Assembly (NCBI GenBank): GCA_015847255.1
Contig: JADLZK010000246.1
Coordinates: 1 to 64,000, forward strand
Reading direction: 5' to 3'
DNA from: Hyparrhenia diplandra
Lineage: Eukaryota; Streptophyta; Magnoliopsida; Poales; Poaceae
Length of the DNA stretch: 64,000 bases
The notes beneath the pieces are model-generated. The model was not told where the DNA came from. It searched no databases and worked only from the letters and a program-made list of their open reading frames with translations. The position numbers were made by a program, and so were the translations under genes. Position 1 is the first letter of the stretch, and each line of letters opens with the position of its first letter. Below, piece by piece: positions 44,521 to 55,521 of the stretch.

Positions 44521-47500
44521 ATGCGCAAGTGGGCGCTCTCCTCCGCGCTGCTCCTCCTCTTCCTCCTCACCACCCTCCCCGACCCAGGCAAGTCCCCGCG
44601 CCGGAGATCTCCACTTTACTTTTCCGTCGATTTTCCTTTGTGTGTGGTTTGTCGATCCCGCCGTTTTCGACGCGATTGGTGGCAGATTCCGTCTCGCCCG
44701 ATCATGAATTAGCTCCGCCCATCGGCTCATGTTAGTTTTACCTAGTGTTTCGTGCCCCGTTTGTCGCACCCTGTGTGATGGATCGCGGGGTAAATTTCCG
44801 GCTGGAGGGAACCCGGTCGTAGCTGCTAGATTGCGTTGGGTCACACTGCTGAGGATGGTGGCCCTAGATGCGATCTCTGCTAGAATTTTTCATTCCAATT
44901 TGTTGGTAGATCTCGCGTTTAGAATTGCCGCTAGATGGGGAAGTCAGCTGCTGCTCTCTTCGATCCAATGTAATGTAATGGCAGGGGTTTGTTTCGAGTT
45001 CGAGATTGCTGACTAGTTCTCAGATCTGTCATGGGGTCTTTCTGTGGTGATTAATATGGGCTTGTTCCATTTGGGGTTTAATGGGGTTTAGACCTGTAAC
45101 TGTAACTTCATCCATTTTTAGTGGATCTTATCTGCGGTAAATGTACTGCTCACTTGACTGATCATGTCTTAGTACATCATACTATTCTTAGTAAATTTGA
45201 GAACTCTCTGTACATGTCCCTATCATCATACTACTATTGGTGAATGAATTAAAAGGACCTTGTGGTCTATTGCCATCTCTCGTTTCCATTTACAATGCTG
45301 TACCTGCATACCAAAAGCCTACAGATAAGTGGAATTTCAATCTTCTGATCCTGCAATTTCTGTCCTGTACTGACCCTGCATATACTGCAGCGAAGAAGCT
45401 ACAAGTGAATGCTGAGGAGAGCAGCGATGACTTAGCTAACCCACCGAAGGTTGAGGAGAAGCTCGGTGCTGTCCCTCATGGCCTGTCCACAGACTCTGAG
45501 GTTGTCCAGAGGTACGCATGACCTTCTGATCAGCGCTGATTGTTACTGCTTTGCCATGTATCGATACTTTTTATGAACAATATGGTTTATGTTGTGTGCA
45601 GGGAAGCCGAGTCTATCTCTAGGAAGACTCTTAGGAGCTCCGCTGAGAAGTTTGAGTTCAAGCTGAGGTGTCCAGACTCATGGACATCATCATCAACTCA
45701 CTCTACAGCAACAAGGATATCTTCCTGAGGGAGCTCATATCCAATGCCTCTGATGTATGTACTTCATCTGACCCAAGTGAGCAGTATCATGTGTTTATGA
45801 TGCATTTTGGATGCTCGAAGTTAACTGGGTGTTCTGCATGTCTGTAGGCCTTGGATAAGGTTAGGTTCCTTTCTCTTACTGATAAGGAAGTTCTGGGTGA
45901 AGGTGACACTGCAAAGCTTGAGATCCAGGTAATTTCATTGTCGAGATATGATTTTTTTTTTGTTTGACATCATATCTTGCTTTAGAATTGGACCTGAAGG
46001 CATCTGGTGTATGCTTATGCAGATTAAGTTGGACAAAGAGAAGAAGATCCTCTCCATTCGGGATAGGGGTATTGGTATGACCAAGGAAGATCTTATTAAG
46101 AACCTTGGAACGATTGCTAAGTCTGGCACTTCAGGTACTGTTCTTTCACCTGTCCTTCTGATTACTGCAACCCAACTTTTGTTAATTATAAGGATTATGC
46201 TCTCAAATAATTGTAATTTATTGTAATTTTTGCAGCTTTTGTGGAAAAGATGCAGACTGGAGGTGACCTCAATCTTATTGGACAGTTTGGTGTTGGTTTC
46301 TACTCTGTGTACTTGGTTGCTGACTATGTCGAAGTGGTCAGCAAGCACAATGATGATAAACAGTAAGATATTGCTGTCTGTGTTCCTATTCATGTCTTGA
46401 TTTACCTATGTAGTTCCCTCATGTTATTGTGGTGTTTTACTCTTTTAGATACGTGTGGGAATCAAAAGCTGATGGATCGTTTGCTATCTCTGAGGATACA
46501 TGGAACGAGCCCCTTGGCCGTGGAACTGAGATAAGATTGCATCTGCGAGATGAGGCCAAGGAGTACTTGGAAGAGGATAAGCTAAAGGTATCAACACATT
46601 AATTTGTCTTTTTTTTTTTGTGTTAATTGGCTTCTGCTGCTATATACAATGGACACGAGGTAGATTTTAGGTGCTATCTGTATACTTGAAGTCCAACATT
46701 GTTATCTGAAATCAGCATCTTTTATTGGACTTGGACATGACACCAACAGTTACTTGAACTCCAACATTGTTGTCTGAAATCAGCATCTTTTATTAGACTT
46801 GGACATGACACCAACAGTGCTAATTAGGAATTTGAAACAGATCTTTTTCGTATGTGATGTGGTCAATATGTTTTGTTTTACAGCAATGGAAGATTGCTGC
46901 AATTGTCTCTGGCAATAATATTCCATTTCACTGATTGCACACATTAATCATGAGATAATTTTCTTGTTACTGTGTGAGAGCAATAATACTTGGTTTTCCT
47001 GTCCACCATTTGGGTACACATTTTATTATGAAATACATCTCTTATAGACTGTACAAGACAAATATCTGTTATTCTGTGCATTCTTGTTACAGTTTGTTTA
47101 ATTAATTTGAATTCTCTTTTGTGCAGGATTTGGTGAAGAAGTACTCTGAGTTCATCAACTTCCCTATTTATTTGTGGTCAACCAAGGAGGTTGATGTTGA
47201 AGTGCCAGCTGATGATGAGGAGACAAGTGATGAAGAGGATTCAAGTAAGTCAAATTTGTTTATCCTCCTGAAGGTAGTCATGTGTGTGGGTGATAACGCA
47301 TCATGTGTTTCTTAACAGCTCCAGAAACTTCAGAGGAGGAAGAGACAGAAGAAGGTGAAGAGAAAGAGAAAAAGCCCAAGACAAAGACCATAAAGGAAAC
47401 GACTTCTGAGTGGGAACTTCTGAATGATGTGAAGGCTGTCTGGCTTCGCAGCCCAAAGGAGGTTACTGATGAAGAGTACTCGAAGTTTTACCACTCACTA

Positions 47501-49424
47501 GCCAAGGTAAATACTGTGGCGAAGAATTAGTAGTACTCAGCATTTTTTTTTGCCAAAGAAAACTCTGTTTGTTTGCATTGTTTAAGAAATATTTATGTAA
47601 CTTAGCGATTCTTTTTCAGGATTTCGGTGATGACAAGCCTATGGGTTGGAGCCACTTCACTGCCGAAGGAGATGTTGAGTTCAAAGCTCTGCTTTTTATT
47701 CCCCCGAAGGCTCCACATGATCTCTATGAAAGTTACTACAACAGTAACAAGTCAAACCTCAAGTTGTTTGTTAGAAGAGTTTTCATCTCTGATGAATTTG
47801 ATGACCTTCTTCCAAAGTATCTCAGCTTTTTGAGGGTACTGTATTACTATTTCAAGAAACGCATACTATTCAATTCAATCCATTGATATAGCAGACTAAA
47901 TCTTAAAGTGATTTTCTGTAGGGTATTGTTGACTCAGACACACTGCCTCTGAATGTGTCACGAGAAATGCTTCAACAACATAGCAGTCTCAAGACCATCA
48001 AGAAGAAGCTGATCCGCAAAGCTCTTGACATGATTAGGAAGCTTGCTGAAGAGGACCCTGATGAGTACAGCAACAAGGATAAGACAGGTAATAATGGGGG
48101 TTTCGCAATGAATGCAAGTCATCACATTGACTATTTGTTATTACAGTATCCTAAAAAAACTCTCTAATCAGATGAAGAAAAAAGTGAGCTGGAGGAGAAG
48201 AAGGGCCAGTATGCCAAGTTCTGGAATGAGTTTGGCAAATCAATTAAGCTGGGTATCATTGAAGATGCAACTAACAGGAACCGCCTTGCGAAGCTTCTTA
48301 GATTTGAGAGGTTTGTCCTTTCCTATTCTTTTCCAAACATTGTCTTTAATTGTATGTTTTGGGCAAAAGAAAACTGATCTTATATTTGCTTTCCTCAGCA
48401 CCAAGTCAGATGGCAAACTTGCCTCCCTTGATGAGTACATTTCAAGGATGAAGCCAGGGCAGAAAGACATCTTCTACATCACTGGAAGCAGCAAAGAGCA
48501 GCTGGAGAAGTCTCCATTCCTTGAGAGGCTAACCAAGAAGAACTACGAGGTATGTTGCTGATATTGGTGTAATAAATTAGTTATCCATTCAGGAATCAAG
48601 ACGAGGGCACTGCGTCAAATGTTTTTCTGATCTGGATACAGCTTGCAAACTAACGCTGCACTCGTTTTGTTTTGCAGGTTATCTTCTTCACTGACCCTGT
48701 GGACGAGTACCTGATGCAATACCTGATGGACTACGAGGACAAGAAGTTCCAGAACGTGTCCAAGGAGGGCCTGAAGCTGGGCAAGGACTCGAAGCTCAAG
48801 GACCTCAAGGAGTCGTTCAAGGAGCTGACTGACTGGTGGAAGAAGGCCCTGGAGGTCGAGAACATTGACTCAGTGAAGATCAGCAACCGGCTGCACAACA
48901 CCCCCTGTGTCGTCGTCACCTCCAAGTACGGGTGGAGCGCCAACATGGAGAAGATCATGCAGGCGCAGACCCTGTCTGACTCAAGCAAGCAGGCGTACAT
49001 GCGCGGCAAGAGGGTGCTCGAGATCAACCCCAGGCACCCCATCATCAAGGAGCTCCGCGACAAGGTCGCCCAGGACAATGAGGTACTGTACCAGCACTTG
49101 TACATGCGAACCATGGATGGGAGCATGGGACGATGCTAATTAATCAATGTCTGTTTGTTTTGATTGCAACTGAAACAACAGAGTGAGGAGCTGAAGCACA
49201 CGGCGAGGCTGGTGTACCAGACGGCCCTGATGGAGAGCGGATTCAACCTTCCTGACCCCAAGGAGTTTGCGTCCAGCATCTACAAGTCAGTGCAGAAGAG
49301 CCTGGACCTGAGCCCCGACGCGACCGTGGAGGAGGAAGACGAGGCCGAGGAGCAGCCGGAGGTGGAGGAGAAGGAGTCGTCCAAGGAGGAATCGGAGCCG
49401 TCCTACGACAAGGACGAGCTGTAG
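44521..49424 (+). CDS. HSP90-7: Endoplasmin / GRP94 (ER HSP90), 15 exons
   Basis: ER-lumen HSP90 chaperone that uses ATP to fold secreted and membrane proteins. Exons: 44521-44587, 45391-45511, 45602-45754, 45848-45928, 46023-46134, 46236-46362, 46449-46587, 47127-47244, 47319-47506, 47620-47835, 47922-48087, 48172-48310, 48399-48549, 48678-49082, 49182-49424. All are bounded by GT-AG except intron 1 (GC-AG). Exon 1 gives a signal peptide (MRKWALSSALLLLFLL). The ATP-binding GHKL domain shows FLRELISNASD, IRDRGIGMTKEDL and GQFGVGFYSVYLV. An acidic linker follows (about 46% Glu/Asp), then NVSREMLQQ (catalytic Arg) and the dimerisation domain, ending in the ER-retention signal KDEL. Exons sum to 2,426 nt, one short of 809 codons: one C is missing near 45,659 in exon 3, and the frame as given stops at 45,728. 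All else is intact, so an error or very recent mutation is likely. Confidence 0.95.
46683..46818 (+). repeat. 68-bp tandem duplication in GRP94 intron 7
   Basis: 46,683-46,750 and 46,751-46,818 differ at only three positions. It lies inside the long seventh intron and away from splice sites. Confidence 0.9.
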
Positions 49425-49745
49425 GCGTGGTCTCGTCTCTTCCGGATTTGTTTAGCTCCCGCGTAAGTAGGAAAATGTGATATTGGGGAACTCCACTCAC
49501 TGCCTGGTGTTTAGGAATGTGATGGTTCTGATGAGGGACAACGCCCATTTTTCCCATGCAACGTGATACGGGATTTTTGTCTGTCTTTGTACCTATATAC
49601 AAACTTTAGTTGAGCCTAAATAGTGATTTGCATTTACCTTACCTTGCAATTCCACGTAACCGGCCTCATCTGTTGTGGTCAGGTCAGGTGAACTATCTCT
49701 GGTTACTGAGCTGACGTCTGACCGATTGAGAGGCGCACCCAAAAT
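49425..49745 (+). other. GRP94 3' UTR and downstream DNA
   Basis: Non-coding continuation of the last exon. No clear AATAAA was seen; AT-rich 'cctaaatagtg' near 49,614 may be near the end of the transcript. Confidence 0.5.
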
Positions 49746-49750
49746 TATGC

Positions 49751-50036
49751 CCCCTCCGTTCTATTTTAAGTTCTAGCCTTTATCTTAAGTTAAACTTCTC
49801 TAGCTCTGAATGAAATTTATAGAAAGATACATGACAGTATAGAACCATATTCATTGGATGGCAACCATATTCATTGGATACATACTGGCATACAATTTGA
49901 TAGTTTATTTGTTTGAAATTGTATACGCTAATTTTGATGTTCTCTATGCTAATATATTTTTACTATAAATAAATCTGATCAAAATTAGGTAAGCTTGAAT
50001 TCGGACAAAATTAAAATAGACTTATTATTTGGAACA
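49751..50036. mobile_element. Stowaway-like MITE, degenerate
   Basis: The left end 'ccccctccgttctattttaagt' and the inverted right end 'gtactctgttccaaataataagtct' are diverged forms of the Stowaway ctccctccgttcc terminus. The interior is AT-rich, with a 17-bp word (aaccatattcattggat) in tandem at about 49,843-49,880. Confidence 0.6.
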
Positions 50037-50228
50037 GAGTACCAAGAAGACGTAGAATAAATCTGTATGCAAGAGCAGAAGAGAAATCTTTTCCATTCCT
50101 AACAAAAATCGGTTGCTACTCATCACATCATATTAGCAGTACTATTTAGCAAACGAAAAATAATCGGCTAAATCTACCAACCCGTTTTACGCCGCACTTC
50201 TCAACTCTTCTTTGGTAGCCAGGTGTTC

Positions 50229-50269
50229 AACTCCTGCTACAGTGAGTTCAAAAAAACTCCTGCTACAGT
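50229..50269 (+). repeat. Minimal poly(A) insertion with target duplication
   Basis: aactcctgctacagt occurs at 50,229-50,243 and 50,255-50,269, with only 'gagttc' and A's between. It is the third such structure in the window. Confidence 0.55.
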
Positions 50270-50283
50270 AAAAAAAAAAAAAT

Positions 50284-50588
50284 CTCTCTTCCAAGGATGA
50301 CAAGGTAGCCATTGCCATTTGCCAGTAGGCGATGGTTGTTGGGATCAGATCACCACCGCCATTGCCATGACATCGCCGAGAAGACGACGACGACGACAGT
50401 CTGCTGGAGCGCGTCCCTCGTCGGCGTCAATCTGCCTCTGCCTGCGTCGTATCCAGAGAACTCCATCGTCGAGGGCGGCAGGCCTGCCGCCTCGGGATTC
50501 CCGCCGGTTTTTAGGCTGCATCGGCAAGGTCGCAGGCACCACGACAATTAGCTAATGGATCAAATTGTAATGCCTCCGAAAAAAAAAA
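50284..50588 (+). mobile_element. Possible short retroposed fragment with A-tail
   Basis: A GC-rich 290-bp block, distinct from its AT-rich surroundings, ends 'attgtaatgcctccg' plus an A-run, similar in style to LINE 3' ends. Two overlapping plus frames show no motif. No target duplication was found. Confidence 0.4.
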
Positions 50589-51335
50589 CTATTTGAGTCG
50601 CTTAATTACTCGTATAAATATAAATATTCATATCATATTGAATAATCTGTACAGTTTGTATAAAATATAGTTAAACTTGAAATTAGTGACAAGAGGGAGA
50701 ATTAATAATAAAAAAATTTCAAATAAATATGGGGTGTATTTTTTTTAGATAAAGAAATATGGGGTGTATTAAGAAACCAATGACAAGACAAGAAATGAGC
50801 ATTGGATTCAAGACTTTGCCACACGCAATTATTACGGCTAAACTAGGATAAAGCAAATCAAATTTTTTTTAAAAAATGCTTAGGATCATCCGATCCGATC
50901 GTGACTGCGCGATGGCATGTAAACGCAGGCACGACGGCCCTGGCTGTAGCACGTCAAGATGATGCCTCCTTTTTTATATTTTAGCATAGTTTGATTGAAA
51001 CGGGTGATCATAAGCAAAATGATTGAGCTAAAAACTAGCAACAACTTGCTTCTAAATCGATCGACCGATTGGATAAACAAGGACGTCGTCGATCAGACAG
51101 ACTGACCAAACGAGCTCCGGATTTGAATCGGTCGTTTGACTTTTGAAATGCCATTTCAAATTTTGATCCTGAATTCATCTTCCGTTCGTGGTAACGAACG
51201 AATCAGAGCTTTTTCACATAAACCAGTGACGACCACGAAAGAGAGCGACGCGTGCGTGAGAAGGTTTCAAGAAAACGAAAGAAAGCGAGATGCCAAATGG
51301 ACAGACGTGCCGGCAACGAAGAGGCGATGGGCGTG
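50589..51335. other. 3' flank of the thaumatin-like gene
   Basis: AT-rich DNA without a gene. The final 100 bases are probably the 3' UTR of the minus-strand gene. Confidence 0.45.
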
Positions 51336-52353
51336 TTACCTGGACGCGCTGGGGCAGAAGACGACGTCGTAGCCGCCGGCGGCGGCCGCGGCCGCGGAAT
51401 CGCAGGTGAAGGTGGACGTGGCGTCGTCGTACGCATAGCTGTAGGCGGACGGGCACGCGGCCTTGAAGAAGCGGGAGTAGGCCGTGGGCGCGCACGTCGC
51501 CGGCGACCCGTACGCGCCGCTGCAGCAGTACTCCTCCGCCGCGAACGCCTCGCACGCGCTCCTGCACGCCCCCGCCCCCGCGACGCGCAGCTCCGCGGGG
51601 CACGCCGCGTTCAGGTCGGCGGCGCATCCCGTGGGCCGGCAGCTGCTGCTGGTCCCGTTGGCGGTGGCAGCCCGTGGTGCGACGAGCATGGGCACGTTGA
51701 ATCCGTCCACGAGGCTGACGTCGTAGAAGTCGTCCACCCCGCTGGTACCGCCGGCGAGCGTGAGTTCGGCCAGCGTGGCCGGCGGCGCGGCGCCGTTGCC
51801 GGAGCACTCGACGGCGCCTGAGCCGCAGTCGGCGGTGGCGCACGCGAAGGCGCCCGTGGTGGTGGACGTGGCGCAGAGCGTGCGCGCCCAGAGGCGGCCC
51901 GACCACGTCGCGGCCACGGTCACCGTGGCCGACTGCCCCGGGGCCAGCGCGAACCCCGTCGTGGACGGCGGAGCCACGCCGGCGTTAGAGAGGATGCCTG
52001 GCCACACCGTGTAGCCGCAGCTGTTGCTGATGGTGAACGTCGCGGCGTCTGCTCCTGGTAATCACAACGCTCTCACTGATCAGAAACACATTGCGATTTG
52101 TGATGGAAGTAACAAAACAACATGAGCTCAGACGCATCAATCAATATAAGAGCAAGAAATCATTTTGATCATGGACTCAGGAAGAAGAAACAATTCTCTC
52201 TTTTCTTTTTTTTGAAAAAAGCGAGGGAACAGAAAGTGTAAGCTGTACTCTACTGGTAAACAAATTTGAAGCATGCTGGGTGGCTTGACTCTGATGGTTA
52301 CCTTGGAGGAGTATTGTGAAGCAGAAGCAGAGAAGAGGGAGAAGTGCTCCCAT
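51336..52353 (-). CDS. Thaumatin-like protein (PR-5 family)
   Basis: Secreted defence-type protein of the thaumatin/osmotin fold; some members bind or degrade beta-glucans. Two exons on the minus strand: 52302-52353 (MGALLPLLCFCFTILLQ, signal peptide) and 51336-52054, joined by a 247-bp GT-AG intron in phase 1. The mature part starts ADAATFTISNSCGYTVWPGI and contains 16 cysteines, the full set for eight disulfides, plus LWART, DFYDVSLVDGFNVPM and YSYAYDDATSTFTC, with the acidic-cleft residues of the family. Length is about 257 residues, normal for the large class. It ends VFCPSASR and TAA. The stop sits inside a splice-donor-like CCAG/GTAACA, so a longer form with a third exon (C-terminal extension or GPI signal, known in this family) is possible. 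Confidence 0.93.
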
Positions 52354-53569
52354 GGAATCGGAGGAAGGGATGAACAAGACAAAATTTTAGCGTGTTGACA
52401 AGTCATGACATGCATGAATGAATGAGGTAACTGAGATACTGCTAACTGGATCCAATTTCCATCAGGCAGTATATTAGTATTAAACAAATCCAAGGAAGGT
52501 TCATTCTGGCTTCAATTTGCTGTATAAACAAATCCAGTACCTTGCGTTGCAGGAAGAAGAATGAGCGCTGCGAACCGGGGGAGTTGCAGGTAGGCGAGCG
52601 AATCATCATCGCCTGCAGCGCAGGTTGGTCTGCATGTAAAATGTAATGTAATGTGATGTGGACCTGCAGATGGCAACGCCATGTGTATTCAGGTCAGATC
52701 TGGTAAGGTGAGCTGCTCTGCTCTGCTTGCTGCGATACGAGGTGTTGGCATGTCTGGTCGGAATTCACCTAGTCAGTCAGATTGTTGCTCCGGACGAGAT
52801 GGACCATCATCCTCCATCCATGTGGTGTGATGCCATGTCTGTGTCTCCGTGACCAGCGGCGACGCCGTATCCTCGGGCGGCGGCGGCGATGCGGTGCCAT
52901 GCCAAGTTGCCAACCACCAGGAACCAAACTGCAAGGTCCCAAGAACGTGTACCGGAGCCGGAGCATCCAAATTGTCTGTCAGTTGCTGAGCCTACAAATA
53001 ATTTAATAACATCTTCGTTTATTATTGACATAAAAAATTCAATTTAATAACGGGAGCGATGGGTTACCAAATAATGACCAGTGGTCTTCGTTTTGAATGT
53101 TCTAATTTTTTATTCTGTTGCTGATCCATCCCCTTTATTAATCCCCTGTCCAGGGATTTGACAACCACCCATCTCTACAAGTAATTCCATCGTCCTTCAT
53201 ATTCTTGTTTGGCTCTACATCAAAAGAAAATGAGCCGACCAAATTTAATAGGAAAAATTATTTGTATTTGTACAAAACAGATGGTCACACCAGTTAGCGT
53301 GATCTCAGGAATTCTACCAAGCAACAGTAACAACAAACAAAAAATTTTTACAAATGGTAAGAGCAATTACATTGGGTAATCCAATACACGGCGATTCTTG
53401 ATGTGATTTAACACGCAACATATGGGTTGTATGTAACTGAGCCGGCGTGGCGCGCTGGCCACAGAAGCATCAGCAACAGGGAGGCGACGGCGGCCAGCGG
53501 CACATGATGCATGTGTGGTGACGTGCGAGAACGACGACAGCCCTCGCGCGTGGTTTTTGTTCAATTCTA
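52354..53569. other. 5' flank of the thaumatin-like gene
   Basis: No other gene recognised. Contains a 22-bp word (52,746-52,767) also found at 59,248-59,269. Confidence 0.45.
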
Positions 53570-53716
53570 CTCCCTCCGTTCCAAATTATAGTTCACTTTG
53601 GCTTTTCTAGATACATTGCTTTTGTTATGCACCTAGTTATACACTATGTCTAGATGCATAGTAAAAGAAATGCATCTAGAAAAGCCAAAACGACCTACAA
53701 TTTGGAACAGAGGAAG
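53570..53716. mobile_element. Stowaway MITE (147 bp)
   Basis: Ends ctccctccgttccaaattatag and, inverted, cttcctctgttccaaattgtag, flanked by TA on both sides (53,568-53,569; 53,717-53,718). The interior forms a long hairpin (cttttctagatacattgctttt and its inverse). Typical Tc1/Mariner-derived MITE. Confidence 0.9.
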
Positions 53717-53861
53717 TACTTTCGTTGATTCATTCATAGTAGTCCTAAACTGGGCGAAACATCTATCTCAATCTCCCACCTCACCTCTTTTCTTCACATC
53801 ATAAAAATCTTACGTGTTATTGAATGAGATGACCTGAGACCAAGAACAACAAAAACGTTGG

Positions 53862-54453
53862 AATATACCTACCCAAGGCCATCTCGTTCCAAATTGCCAA
53901 AGATGCAGCATTCAAATTTCTTTCGAAAAACGGTGTCTAAGCACCCACCCACACAAGACAAAGTTATAAGAGTACTACTCAATGGGACACAGCAACAGGG
54001 TATTGCTACTTGAGTGCAGCACAGCAACAGAGTACATCACTGAAACACAGCAATATAGTACATCACTGCAACACGATCTAATCTAAGCATTCAAAGTAGC
54101 AACTTAAACGATGAAGCATATCTCCTGGCTCCAATATCCTTTTAGGATGGTACATCATCTCCAGCTTGTGGCTTCATCCATTAACATGCAGATAATCGAA
54201 GGGATTATGTCAGGCATGCAAAAAAAACTCACCTATAATTTAGAGAAAGCTTCAGGGAAGTTGAAATATTTCTTACATGCTCCAACATTGCCATCCTCAA
54301 CCTCTTCGGTTTCTGTTTGATTGTTCAAACTTCTGTTCCTAATCTCCATCCCTCTTCACTGCCATTACAAGTAGAGGAGAATAATAAATTGCACTAATCT
54401 GATGTAACAATATTTGTATCAAAGGAACAAAATATTGATTTTATTATGTACAG
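53862..54453 (-). repeat. Diverged duplicate of the 3' side of the adjacent gene
   Basis: 53,862-54,250 aligns with 54,607-54,991 (for example 'tctcctggctccaatatccttttagga'), and 54,371-54,453 aligns with 55,434-55,519, the stretch next to exon 8 of the minus-strand gene. The block is an old, partly rearranged tandem copy of that gene's tail. It encodes nothing I recognise. Confidence 0.8.
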
Positions 54454-54606
54454 TATGCTTTGAAACCCGGGCCAACTTAGAGATCTGGCTTACCTACAGT
54501 ATGCTTTGACCAACTCGCCATCAAATTCCAAATCTGGACTCTGTTTTTGTGCGATCTGCGTATTCTTGCACCAAACTCAGCAACAGCCATGGATCACTAG
54601 TGTTGT

Positions 54607-55519
54607 AATATACCTAAGGCCGGCCATCTCTTTCCAAATTCGTGCAACATTTGAATTTCTTTCCAACAACAGTGTCTAAACACCCACTGAAACGAGACAA
54701 AGTTATAAGAGTACTGGTGCTCACTGGGAGACAGCAACAGAGTACTGGTACTTAGTGCAATACAGCAACAGAGTACATCACTGAAACACAGCAACAGAGT
54801 ACTGGTACTTAGACAAAATCTGATCTGAACATTCAAGTAGCAACTTAAATGACAAAGCATCTCTCCTGGCTCCAATATCCTTTTAGGACGGTACATCATC
54901 TCCAGCTTGTGTGCCTTCATCCATTAACATGAAGAAAAGCGAAGGGATCATGTCAAGCATGCAAAAAAACTCGCCTATAATTCAGAAAGAGCCTTACAAT
55001 AATGGAACACCAAGCAAGGTAATAAGAGGAATGTTTCCAGCATCTAATTCTTATGACAATGAAATGAAATTTAAGGACCATGATCAAGTTCACACCGGTT
55101 AACATATTCAACTGAAAAATGCACATGTACAAGATACTACTTTTTTTTTTTTTTTTGAAAAAAAAAGCACAGGACACAACAACAGCGTTGAGGCATGGAA
55201 GACAACCAGCATTCCATAACTTGCACTCCATATTTCAAAAGAGGGAAGAAATTGTTGTATGCAACACCTTTCTAATTCGAGAAACATTCTCATCTGCCTC
55301 CACTAACCTGATGCATTGCATATGTCTGCCTACTTCCCCGCTTCAGGATTCTGATGTGGGCTTTGACCCGGCAGAGCTTCATAAAAAATAATGCATGTCA
55401 ATGATGATTTCCATACAAGAAAGCTTCAGGGATGTAGAGGAGAATAATAAATTGCACTAATCTGATGTAACAACATTTGTATCAAAGGAACAAAATATTA
55501 ATTTTCTTATGTACAGCAT
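54607..55519 (-). repeat. Second copy of the duplicated gene tail
   Basis: Counterpart of 53,862-54,453, with about 430 bp of extra sequence inserted between its two matching blocks and 115 bp lacking relative to the first copy. The extra part includes a T-run followed by an A-run (55,140-55,170). Confidence 0.75.
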
Positions 55520-55521
55520 AC

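Noticed and set aside
51252..51821. 189-codon plus-strand frame opposite the thaumatin-like gene
   Set aside because: The minus frame has all 16 family cysteines and a signal peptide; the plus frame is a GC-rich shadow.
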